NCBI RefSeq assembly: GCF_021554725.1
Contig: NZ_JAIZDP010000003.1
Location: 1 to 64,000, forward strand
Reading direction: 5' to 3'
Length of the DNA stretch: 64,000 nucleotides
Source of the DNA: Sinomonas notoginsengisoli
GTDB taxonomy: Bacteria; Actinomycetota; Actinomycetes; Actinomycetales; Micrococcaceae
Shown: piece after piece, positions 1 through 6,407 of the stretch
How positions within the stretch are numbered: position 1 is the stretch's first letter
Layout of the letters: the number at the start of each line of letters is the position of its first letter
Notes under the pieces: model-generated
What the model was told of the DNA's origin: nothing
Databases searched by the model: none
Seen by the model: only the letters and a program-made list of their open reading frames with translations
Position numbers and translations under genes: made by a program

Positions 1-311
1 AGAGCCTCTCTTCCCGCACAAATTCCTTTATCGGAATTCGCTTCGGTTAGAGGTCGCTGCCCACCGTTTTCGTAGACGCGGCAGCGCTTCCGTTTCCGGT
101 TGGTTTGATTGGGGTTCGGCCGCCTCTGCCCTCCGCGTTTCCGCGGCGGTCCCGGCAACTCAGAAAACTTTACCGGGACGGGGTGCGCCGGGCAAATCGA
201 CTGTCACCCGGGCGTGTCGCCCGTGCCCCTTGGGCATCCTGTCCCGTCGTGGATCGGTCCCGCTGCCGCTCTTCCCGCTTGCCACTCGCCTCGCTGGGCG
301 CATGCTCTCGC
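1..311. other. Left-edge stretch without a recognisable gene
   Basis: No frame on either strand gives a recognisable protein. The open frames on the plus strand are low-complexity, Arg/Pro-rich translations and look like antisense shadows of the hydrolase that ends at 312. The first 60 bases are AT-richer than the surroundings and may be a promoter or intergenic spacer for a gene outside the window. Confidence 0.4.
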
Positions 312-959
312 TTATGTCGCCATCTCGCGGACGTGACCGTGGCCGGGGCACAGCCAGCGTGCCGCAAGTCCGCGGAGGATCTCCGCCGATCGCAGCGCGG
401 CCATGCGATCGTTCGTGAGGGCTCGCGGGAAGAGCCGGAACTGGACGCCTTCTTCCCCACCCGACGACCGAGCGGACGTGGCACGGATGGCGTCGCCAGC
501 GAAAAGTACCTCGCCCGCAAGGAAGGCCATGTGCCCGTCAGTGTGGCCGGGCGTCGGGACGGACCTCACTCCAGGAAACACTTCCTCGGTGCCGACGATC
601 CCCTCCACGACGCCGCGCAGCCGTGGTGCCGGTACCCGCGCCATGAGCCGGCGAGGCCACGTTCCGGGTGATCGCCTGCCTGCGAGCACCTCGGCGTCAG
701 CGGCTCCAATCCTGACCACGGCGCCCGTCTCATCCTGGAGGCGAGGCGCCGCACCGACATGGTCGAAATCGTGGTGGGTCACGAGGATGTGGGTGACGGA
801 CGCAAGTAGGCCTGCCGCCCGCAGTTCCTCGATGATCCGCCCGGCATTCAACGCCATGCCAGGATCAATCACGGCAGTGCTCATGCCGGCGCGCACCGCG
901 TAGGTGTTCGAGCCGAAACTGCTCTGAAGCCGGAAGACCCCCGGATACACGCTCTCCAC
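312..959 (-). CDS. MBL-fold metallo-hydrolase
   Basis: A 215-residue metallo-beta-lactamase-fold protein, probably a cytoplasmic Zn-dependent hydrolase of the glyoxalase II/lactonase type. The metal site is visible: HHDFDH at residues 62-67, a second histidine in PGHTDGH (about 137-143) and the aspartate of AGDAI near 156. A further GHGH sits near the C-terminus. Length and motif order are normal for stand-alone MBL proteins. There is no signal peptide. The substrate cannot be read from the sequence. It is transcribed towards the left edge and has no obvious operon partner inside the window. Confidence 0.85.
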   Translation of the reverse strand: MESVYPGVFRLQSSFGSNTYAVRAGMSTAVIDPGMALNAGRIIEELRAAGLLASVTHILVTHHDFDHVGAAPRLQDETGAVVRIGAADAEVLAGRRSPGTWPRRLMARVPAPRLRGVVEGIVGTEEVFPGVRSVPTPGHTDGHMAFLAGEVLFAGDAIRATSARSSGGEEGVQFRLFPRALTNDRMAALRSAEILRGLAARWLCPGHGHVREMAT

Positions 960-1023
960 GGGACTATGGCATCACGTCTTCGTGGTCGCCGCCAGCACCC
1001 AGCGCTGGGGGTTTCGACTCCGC

Positions 1024-1098
1024 TGCGCTCCGCCCAACCGCCGGATTCTGCGCTCGGCCCAACAGCCGGATTCTGCGCTCCGCCCAACCGCCGGAGAC
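1024..1098. repeat. Three tandem 25-bp direct repeats
   Basis: Units run 1024-1048, 1049-1073 and 1074-1098. The core is TGCGCTCCGCCCAACCGCCG. The middle unit differs by two substitutions and the third in its last bases. They lie in the intergenic space between the convergent/adjacent ends of the hydrolase promoter side and the rpsN terminator. Confidence 0.8.
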
Positions 1099-1099
1099 G

Positions 1100-1138
1100 C
1101 CGAAGGGGCGGCACCCATGCTGGGCGCCGCCCCTTCGG
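1100..1138 (-). terminator. GC-rich hairpin downstream of rpsN
   Basis: A perfect 13-bp stem, CCGAAGGGGCGGC (1100-1112) with GCCGCCCCTTCGG (1126-1138), around a 13-base loop. It starts 38 bases beyond the rpsN stop codon. No U-run follows, which is common for terminators in GC-rich actinobacteria. Confidence 0.65.
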
Positions 1139-1175
1139 ACGGGTTCAGTCTTCGTTCAACCAGTGTGAGCGAGCC

Positions 1176-1481
1176 TTACCAGGATGACTTGGTAACGCCC
1201 GGAAGCTCGCCCTTGTGCGCCATCTCGCGGAAGCGGACACGGGAGATGCCGAACTTCTGGAGCGTGCCGCGCGGGCGGCCGTCGATCTGGTCGCGGTTGC
1301 GCAGACGGACCGGCGAAGCGTTGCGAGGCAGCTTCTGCAGGCCGAGGCGCGCGGCCTCGCGGTCCTCGTCGGACGCGTTCTGGTCGACGAGCGTCTTCTT
1401 CAGCTCGGCGCGCTTAGCGGCGTAGTGCTCAACAACGGCCTTGCGCTGCTCGTTGCGGGCAATCTTGGACTTCTTGGCCAT
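1176..1481 (-). CDS. rpsN: 30S ribosomal protein S14, zinc-free long form
   Basis: A 101-residue S14 of the long, cysteine-free (C-) type. It begins [13 protein letters not shown] and has the C-terminal signature [21 protein letters not shown] region of S14. It is part of the head of the small subunit. There are no CXXC pairs, so it does not need the zinc of the short S14 form. It is the last gene of rpmB-rpmG-rpsN, three bases after the rpmG stop. In actinobacteria these C- paralogues are often derepressed by Zur in low zinc; I could not find a clear Zur box here. Confidence 0.97.
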   Translation of the reverse strand: MAKKSKIARNEQRKAVVEHYAAKRAELKKTLVDQNASDEDREAARLGLQKLPRNASPVRLRNRDQIDGRPRGTLQKFGISRVRFREMAHKGELPGVTKSSW

Positions 1482-1484
1482 GTC

Positions 1485-1655
1485 TTAGCGCTCCTCTCGG
1501 AAGTCGACGTGCTTGCGGACCACCGGATCGTACTTCTTCATGACGAGACGATCGGGGTCGTTGCGGCGGTTCTTCCGGGTCACGTAGGTGTAGCCCGTAC
1601 CAGCCGTGGACTTGAGCTTGATGATCGGACGAGCGTCCTTGTCCTTCTTTGCCAT
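1485..1655 (-). CDS. rpmG: 50S ribosomal protein L33, zinc-free form
   Basis: A 56-residue L33 starting [10 protein letters not shown] and containing [19 protein letters not shown] and [15 protein letters not shown], the standard L33 core. It has no cysteine, so it is the zinc-independent paralogue. Its ATG shares one base with the rpmB stop (TGATG at 1653-1657), which indicates translational coupling, and rpsN follows after three bases. Confidence 0.96.
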   Translation of the reverse strand: MAKKDKDARPIIKLKSTAGTGYTYVTRKNRRNDPDRLVMKKYDPVVRKHVDFREER

Positions 1656-1891
1656 CAGAGCTTCACGCCCTTCGCAAGCAGCTCAGCGACGACCGAGTCG
1701 ATGCCGCGGACATCGATGGTCTTGATGCCACGGGCCGACACGGTCAGCGTGACGTTGCGGCGCAGCGACGGGACCCAGTAGCGCTTCTTCTGGATGTTGG
1801 GGTCGAACCGACGCTTAGTGCGGCGGTGCGAGTGGGAAATGCTGTGACCGAACGCGGGCGACGCCCCGGTCACCTGGCAATGCGCTGCCAT
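1655..1891 (-). CDS. rpmB: 50S ribosomal protein L28
   Basis: A 78-residue L28 starting [20 protein letters not shown], with the conserved [20 protein letters not shown] block and C-terminal [10 protein letters not shown]-like segment. I chose the ATG at 1891 because GGAGGAG lies seven bases upstream; an in-frame earlier ATG (1906) would add five residues without a ribosome-binding site. It is the first gene of a three-gene ribosomal operon with L33 and S14. It keeps a single cysteine (residue 5) and no complete zinc-binding set. Confidence 0.96.
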   Translation of the reverse strand: MAAHCQVTGASPAFGHSISHSHRRTKRRFDPNIQKKRYWVPSLRRNVTLTVSARGIKTIDVRGIDSVVAELLAKGVKL

Positions 1892-2124
1892 GTTTCGCTC
1901 CTCCAAGGTGTAGTCAAACAGTTGCAGTAAAAATGGCGGTCCGCAGATGCGTCCCCGCCACCTCGATGCACCGTTCGTTCTGCAGCTTTCCGGAGGGTGA
2001 CCAGGCGGGGTGAGAACCAGCCGAAGTTCCTCGCCGCGGGCAAGACGGTGACTTCAGTGCCGAGAAGTGGACTCCACTGCTACGACAGCCTTAAATACTA
2101 GGCGCCACGCACGGTCCCCGCAAA

Positions 2125-2589
2125 TCAGCTGGCCTGCGGCGCCACTACATGGGCGACTTCCTTGAGCCGCGGCACGATGCGCCCTGCCCAGCCACTGCCC
2201 ATGATGGTACGCGCCATCTGGTCCCCGGGGTGGTCCGCGCGGTAGCCGGCCTGGACAACCGTGAGGCGGGTGCCGCCGTCGTGCGCCTCAAGCTGGAAGC
2301 TGACGGTCGTGGCCATGTCGTTCTCCGCGGACTCGTCCGCCCAGGAGATGACGAGCAGTTCGGGCTTCCTGAGCTCAAGCACTTCGCAGGCGATGACCCC
2401 CGAGAAGTGTGCGGCGGGAATGGGCTCGGTCCGGAAGTGGAACCGGTGCCCCACCGCCGGTGCGAAGTCGTTCGGCATGAGCCACTGCGCGAGGAGCTCC
2501 GGCGTGGTGAGGGCGCGCCACACGGCTTCCGGCGGCTGCGGGAGGAAATCCTCGACGCGGACTTGGGTGAGATCTGGGGTGTCAGTCAT
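2125..2589 (-). CDS. SRPBCC (AHSA1-like) domain protein
   Basis: A 154-residue START/Bet v1-like protein. It opens with VEDFLPQPPEAVWRALTTPE and continues with the usual LLAQWL and LVISW beta-helix-grip elements. Proteins of this family bind small hydrophobic ligands; no catalytic role can be assigned. Its ATG overlaps the 3' end of the ArsR gene by eight bases, so both are almost certainly one transcript. ArsR-SRPBCC pairs are common, with the regulator repressing its own operon. Confidence 0.85.
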   Translation of the reverse strand: MTDTPDLTQVRVEDFLPQPPEAVWRALTTPELLAQWLMPNDFAPAVGHRFHFRTEPIPAAHFSGVIACEVLELRKPELLVISWADESAENDMATTVSFQLEAHDGGTRLTVVQAGYRADHPGDQMARTIMGSGWAGRIVPRLKEVAHVVAPQAS

Positions 2590-2923
2590 GGTGCTGTTCC
2601 TTCTCCAGTAGGGCTGCGAGGCGCGGGAGGCGGCCCCGCCAGAACTGCTCGTACGGCTCGAGCCACGTGCGGAGGAGCTCCAGCGGCTCGGCGGTGAGGG
2701 AGTAGTAGCGGTGTCGCCCCGCCTGCCGCTCGTCGACGAGGCCGACGCCGCGGAGCACCTTGAGATGCTCGGCGACGCTCGGGCGCGCCATCTCGTAGCG
2801 GTCCGCGAGCGCCTGGGCCGTCTCGGGGCCGTCGAGCAGCGCGGCCAGGAGGTCACGCCGCACCGGGTGCGCGAGCGCCGCGAACACGTGGTCGGTTGGC
2901 GTTTCCTTGGACTGGCGGGGCAC
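2582..2923 (-). CDS. ArsR-family winged-helix repressor
   Basis: A 113-residue metalloregulator-fold repressor. The winged helix spans roughly residues 12-85, with recognition segment EMARPSVAEHLKVLRGVGLV followed by the wing RQAGRHRYYSL. No cysteine cluster is present, so it is of the SdpR-like, non-metal class that is typically paired with an SRPBCC protein. A perfect palindrome sits 12 bases before the start codon and is the likely autoregulatory operator. It overlaps the downstream SRPBCC gene. Confidence 0.9.
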   Translation of the reverse strand: MPRQSKETPTDHVFAALAHPVRRDLLAALLDGPETAQALADRYEMARPSVAEHLKVLRGVGLVDERQAGRHRYYSLTAEPLELLRTWLEPYEQFWRGRLPRLAALLEKEQHHD

Positions 2924-2935
2924 CCTCCATTTTAA

Positions 2936-2951
2936 GTAGGAAAAATCCTAC
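2936..2951 (-). promoter_or_regulatory. Palindromic operator before the ArsR-SRPBCC operon
   Basis: GTAGGA-AAAA-TCCTAC is a perfect inverted repeat with 6-bp arms and a 4-base spacer in an AT-rich patch directly upstream of the ArsR start codon. Position and symmetry fit binding of an ArsR homodimer. Confidence 0.7.
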
Positions 2952-3068
2952 GTGTCAATCCAACTCGGGCCAGCGAGACACCCGGGGGGCTCAGGGGGAA
3001 TACTTGGGAGGGCATCACAGTTGTAGCTTCAAGTAAGGGTTCGGACAGACTTCGGAAGGCACATCACA

Positions 3069-3713
3069 ATGAGCGACATCACCATCATCGGCACCGGCAA
3101 CATGGCCCGCGGCCTCGCGTCCCGCGCCCTCGCAGCGGGCAAGAGCGTCCAGCTCCTGGCCCATGAGGACAAGGCCAAGGCCGAGGCCCTCGCCTCCAAG
3201 CTCGGCGGCAGCGCGTCGGCGGGAGTGCTCGGCGATGCGATCGAGGGTTCCATCGTGATCCCGGCCGTCTACTTCGACGCCTCCAAGGCCATCGTCACCC
3301 AGTACGGCGACACCCTGGCCGGAAAGGTCTACGTGGACATCACCAACCCGGTGGACTTCTCGACCTTCGACAGCCTCGCCGTCTCGGCCGGTTCGTCCGC
3401 CGCCGAGGAGCTCCAGAAGCTCACGCCGGCCACCGTGGTCAAGGCCTTCAACACGACGTTCGCCGGCACACTCGTCTCCGGCGAGGTCTCCGGCCAGCAG
3501 CTTGACGTGCTCATCGCGGGCGACGACGAGGCCTCCGTCAAGGCCGTCTCCGACTTCGCCTCCGCCGCCGGCCTCAACGCCATCAACGTCGGCCCGCTGC
3601 GCCGCGCCCAGCAGCTCGAGCAGACCGGCTTCCTGAACATCCTGCTCTCCGCCAATGAGGCGCTTCCCGAGTACCAGTGGAACTCGGCCCTGAAGTTCCT
3701 CCCGGCGGTCTGA
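3069..3713 (+). CDS. F420/NADP-oxidoreductase-like dinucleotide-binding protein
   Basis: A 214-residue protein with an N-terminal Rossmann fold: ITIIGTGNMARGLASRAL (residues 4-21) matches the GxGxxA nucleotide-binding loop of the NADP oxidoreductase coenzyme F420-dependent superfamily. The rest has the matching order of segments, including YVDITNPVDF and VVKAFNTTFA. It is shorter than full F420:NADP reductases of some lineages but has the usual length for this actinobacterial group. The physiological partner cannot be inferred. A strong terminator follows 25 bases after the stop, so it is a single-gene transcript. Confidence 0.8.
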   Translation: MSDITIIGTGNMARGLASRALAAGKSVQLLAHEDKAKAEALASKLGGSASAGVLGDAIEGSIVIPAVYFDASKAIVTQYGDTLAGKVYVDITNPVDFSTFDSLAVSAGSSAAEELQKLTPATVVKAFNTTFAGTLVSGEVSGQQLDVLIAGDDEASVKAVSDFASAAGLNAINVGPLRRAQQLEQTGFLNILLSANEALPEYQWNSALKFLPAV

Positions 3714-3737
3714 GCCGCACCCGCATCACCGCACCAG

Positions 3738-3776
3738 AGTCCGCGCCGCGGCCGATCATCGGCTGCGGCGCGGACT
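3738..3776 (+). terminator. Strong hairpin terminator
   Basis: AGTCCGCGCCGC (3738-3749) pairs perfectly with GCGGCGCGGACT (3765-3776). The intervening bases form a further stem GCCGAT/ATCGGC, and TTTCT follows. This is one of the clearest terminators in the window. Confidence 0.85.
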
Positions 3777-3856
3777 TTCTGTGATCTCCGGAAGATCCAT
3801 GCGGCCCGGACAGCGCTATATTTGGCGTGTCGCTTGTGCATTTCTTGGGGCCAGGT

Positions 3857-4963
3857 ATGAAATCTCCTCGGGCGTGGGGCCCATCATCATTGATCGGGGC
3901 GTCGATCGCAGGTCTTCTGCTCCTGTTGGCCTTGCTCACGCCAGCACATCTGGTCTGGGTGGCCTTCCTCTTCGCGCTCATCACGCTGACGGCCCTCTAC
4001 GCGCTGATCACGGGACGCCGTTCCTGGCTCCGATTCGCCGGTCGGAAGATCGCTGCCCTCGGCGTCGCGGCGTCGGTGGTCCTGGGCTTCGCCGCGATGG
4101 GGACCGCCGCAGCAGTCACGCCCCTTCCTCACGCGCCGCCCACCGCGGGCGGATCCTTCAGCAGTGCTCCCGCGGCGCCAACGGCCAGCAGTGCCACCGC
4201 GGCGCGAACGGCCAGCAGTGCCCCCGCCGCTACGCCCCCGTCTCCTTCGGCCAAGGCCACGCCACCTCCACCTCTCTCAGCCACGCCCTCAGCCACATCG
4301 ACGGCTACCTCCCCCCACGGAGGAACCGCACTCCCTGGGGCCCTGGCCCCAAGCGACGGCGCGGTTCTGCCCGACAGGCAAACCACTCCGGGGGCCATCA
4401 ACCCGACCGTCACGGCCACCACTATCGGCTCGACCATCTGCGTCAAAGGATGGACAACCACGGTGCGGCCGCCGGACAGCTACACCTCCGCCCTCAAGCG
4501 CGATCAGCTCCGGGCCGGGTACACCTACAACGGCGATACCAACCCGGCTGACTACGAGGAGGACCACCTCATCCCCCTCGAGCTCGGTGGCGCGCCATCC
4601 GACACAAAGAACCTCTGGCCCGAGCCGTCGACCCTGAGCGTCGGCGGGGCCAAAGCCAAGGACGACCTCGAGGGCAAACTGCACGCGCTGGTCTGCGCTG
4701 GCCGGCTTGATCTGCAGACGGCGCAACAGGCAATCGCCACGAATTGGTGGACCGCCTACAAGACGTATCTCGCGCCCTCCTCGGCACCGCCCCCAGCGCC
4801 GGCAACTGGCCAAGCTCCCGCGCCGGCACCCGCTCCCGCTCCCGCACCCGCCAGCACCCCAGCAGGAGCCACGGCAAAGTGCATGGACGGGACATACTCC
4901 TCCTCAGCCACTCACAGCGGGACCTGTTCCCACCATGGCGGCGTAGCCATCTGGTACCAGTAG
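3857..4963 (+). CDS. Membrane-anchored HNH/DUF3761 protein
   Basis: About 368 residues. Three hydrophobic segments at the N-terminus (about 10-30, 33-52, 66-84) are followed by a low-complexity Ser/Ala/Pro/Thr region (about 90-170). Then comes a compact domain with YTYNGDTNPADYEEDHLIPLELGG (about 222-245) and KNLWPEP, which is the DH...N pattern of HNH-like nucleases. The C-terminus carries CMDGTYSSS...SGTCSHHGGV, a DUF3761 signature. The protein is probably anchored in the membrane with the nuclease-like and cysteine-rich domains outside. An in-frame GTG at 3827 is an alternative start; TATATT at 3817-3822 could be its -10 box. Confidence 0.7.
   Translation: MKSPRAWGPSSLIGASIAGLLLLLALLTPAHLVWVAFLFALITLTALYALITGRRSWLRFAGRKIAALGVAASVVLGFAAMGTAAAVTPLPHAPPTAGGSFSSAPAAPTASSATAARTASSAPAATPPSPSAKATPPPPLSATPSATSTATSPHGGTALPGALAPSDGAVLPDRQTTPGAINPTVTATTIGSTICVKGWTTTVRPPDSYTSALKRDQLRAGYTYNGDTNPADYEEDHLIPLELGGAPSDTKNLWPEPSTLSVGGAKAKDDLEGKLHALVCAGRLDLQTAQQAIATNWWTAYKTYLAPSSAPPPAPATGQAPAPAPAPAPAPASTPAGATAKCMDGTYSSSATHSGTCSHHGGVAIWYQ
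4171..4224. repeat. Two tandem 27-bp repeats inside the HNH/DUF3761 gene
   Basis: Units 4171-4197 and 4198-4224 differ at two positions and encode the repeated APTASSATA / ARTASSAPA linker. The repeat is in frame (27 bases), so it changes only linker length. Confidence 0.75.
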
Positions 4964-4992
4964 CGAGGGGGACGGCGCCGTGAACCGCGGCG

Positions 4993-5451
4993 TCAGCTGC
5001 CGCCCTCAACGAGCGCCGCAAGGCGGTCCACGGATGCCTTGAGCTTGTCCGCCGTGGTGGCTCGCGCCCGCGGCAAGCGCTGCGGATCATCCAGTTGGGT
5101 CCAGTCGTACGTGTGCCGCACGAGGGTCTGCGACTTGCTCCTCGGCTCGAGCTCCCAGCGCCACAGCTGGCCAATCGGGGGCTTGCCCTCCTCGGCCGGC
5201 ATCCACGCGATGAGCCGGCCCTCCTCGAACTCGACCACATGGTTCTCGCGGACAGCGCCCTTCATCAGCGTCATGCGGAACACGTCGCCCACGGCGGTGA
5301 CCCGCTGGCCCTGCGGGGCCTCGCGCAGATTGTCGTTGCCGTCCCAGCGCGGTTGGGCGGCGGGATCCGCGATGAGCTCGAAGATGGCGTCCGACGGCGC
5401 GCGGAGCTCGGACTCATAGCTCACCACACGTGTTTCAGGAGAATCAGTCAT
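4993..5451 (-). CDS. SRPBCC-family polyketide-cyclase-like protein
   Basis: A 152-residue START-like protein beginning MTDSPETRVVSYESELRAPSD, with IFELIADPAAQPRWDG and WRWELEP, typical of the polyketide cyclase/dehydrase branch. It probably binds a hydrophobic ligand or acts in cell-envelope or small-molecule handling; nothing more specific is visible. An in-frame start seven codons upstream (5472) is possible. It is divergent from the alpha/beta hydrolase at 5559 and unrelated in sequence to the SRPBCC gene at 2125. Confidence 0.75.
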   Translation of the reverse strand: MTDSPETRVVSYESELRAPSDAIFELIADPAAQPRWDGNDNLREAPQGQRVTAVGDVFRMTLMKGAVRENHVVEFEEGRLIAWMPAEEGKPPIGQLWRWELEPRSKSQTLVRHTYDWTQLDDPQRLPRARATTADKLKASVDRLAALVEGGS

Positions 5452-5490
5452 TCTGCCAGTCAAGCATTCCAACGGTCACGGTGCGGACAT

Positions 5491-5521
5491 TGACCACTCA
5501 TTGGGATATGACCCCTCAACG
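5491..5521. promoter_or_regulatory. Repeated motif TGACCMCTCA, two copies
   Basis: TGACCACTCA (5491-5500) and TGACCCCTCAACG (5509-5521) are directly repeated 18 bases apart, 38 bases before the alpha/beta hydrolase start. The 13-mer recurs exactly twice at 19477-19510. It may be a regulator site. Confidence 0.45.
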
Positions 5522-5558
5522 TCGGGGGGCGCCAGGTCGCGTGACTTAAGGTTGGCCC

Positions 5559-6314
5559 ATGAGCACCGCGGCGGCGCCGTTCGTCCTCCTGCACGGCTGG
5601 GCCTGCCCCACCGCGACGTGGCGACCGGTCGCGGAATGCCTTGCCGCCCTGGACCACCGCGTTGAGGTTCCTCCCCTGCTGGGCTACGGCGACGGCCAGA
5701 CGATCCAGGAGGAGCGTGCGTGGACGCTTGAAGCCGCGGCGCACGACGCCGCACGCGTCCTCGAGCGGCTCGACGCACCGGCCGTCGTGGCTGGACACTC
5801 ACTCGGCGGGTCCGTGGCCGCGGCCCTCGCGGCCGTGCGACCCGACCTCGTGGCCGCGGTCGCCTTCGTCGGCATGGTCCCCGTGGCACCGAGCGAGGTC
5901 ACGGCTGGGCGCCTGAGGCGCATGTTCCTCGACGCCGACGGCCCGCCCTCGCCCGGTGACGTCGAGGCGTGCCTTGAGGCGTGGTACCGCGACCGCCCCG
6001 CGGATCCGAGGACGGTCGCCGAGCTGGAGGCGGCGTTCCGCGTTCCCCAGCCTGTGTTCCGCGGCTCCCTCCGGGCCGCGCTGACCGGGGTTCCGCGCGA
6101 GGTGACGGAGAAGATCGCCGTACCGGTCGGCGTCGTGCTCGGTGGAGGCGACCGTACCCGGCCGCCCGAGGAGGTCGAGCGGCTTCTCGCGGACCACCCA
6201 GAGTGGATGCGCACGGTCGTGGAGGAGTCGGGACACATGGTGCAGTGGGAGGCGCCAGACGAGTGCGCCGCCGCGCTCATCGCCCTCGCGGGGGCCGTGC
6301 CCGCGGGACCTTAG
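5559..6314 (+). CDS. Alpha/beta hydrolase (MhpC/BioH-like)
   Basis: A 251-residue alpha/beta-hydrolase. The oxyanion segment LLHGWACPTATW is at residues 10-21, the nucleophile elbow GHSLGGS lies near 77-83, and the C-terminal SGHMVQWEAPDE supplies the catalytic histidine. HGW plus GHS and a short lid resemble pimeloyl-ester/carboxylesterase enzymes, but the substrate is unknown. No signal peptide is present. It is divergent from the SRPBCC gene, and a pair of direct repeats precedes it. Confidence 0.85.
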   Translation: MSTAAAPFVLLHGWACPTATWRPVAECLAALDHRVEVPPLLGYGDGQTIQEERAWTLEAAAHDAARVLERLDAPAVVAGHSLGGSVAAALAAVRPDLVAAVAFVGMVPVAPSEVTAGRLRRMFLDADGPPSPGDVEACLEAWYRDRPADPRTVAELEAAFRVPQPVFRGSLRAALTGVPREVTEKIAVPVGVVLGGGDRTRPPEEVERLLADHPEWMRTVVEESGHMVQWEAPDECAAALIALAGAVPAGP

Positions 6315-6407
6315 GCCCCTACCAGCGAGTAGGTACCCGGAGTACCATGAAAAGACAGCTGAAGGGTTACCGGCCCGCGGCGGCCCTTGGACGCGAGGGG
6401 AACCGCC

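Noticed and set aside
1892-2124. Possible Zur operator upstream of rpmB
   Set aside because: No AT-rich palindrome of the TGAAAATNATTTTCA type is visible in the gap.
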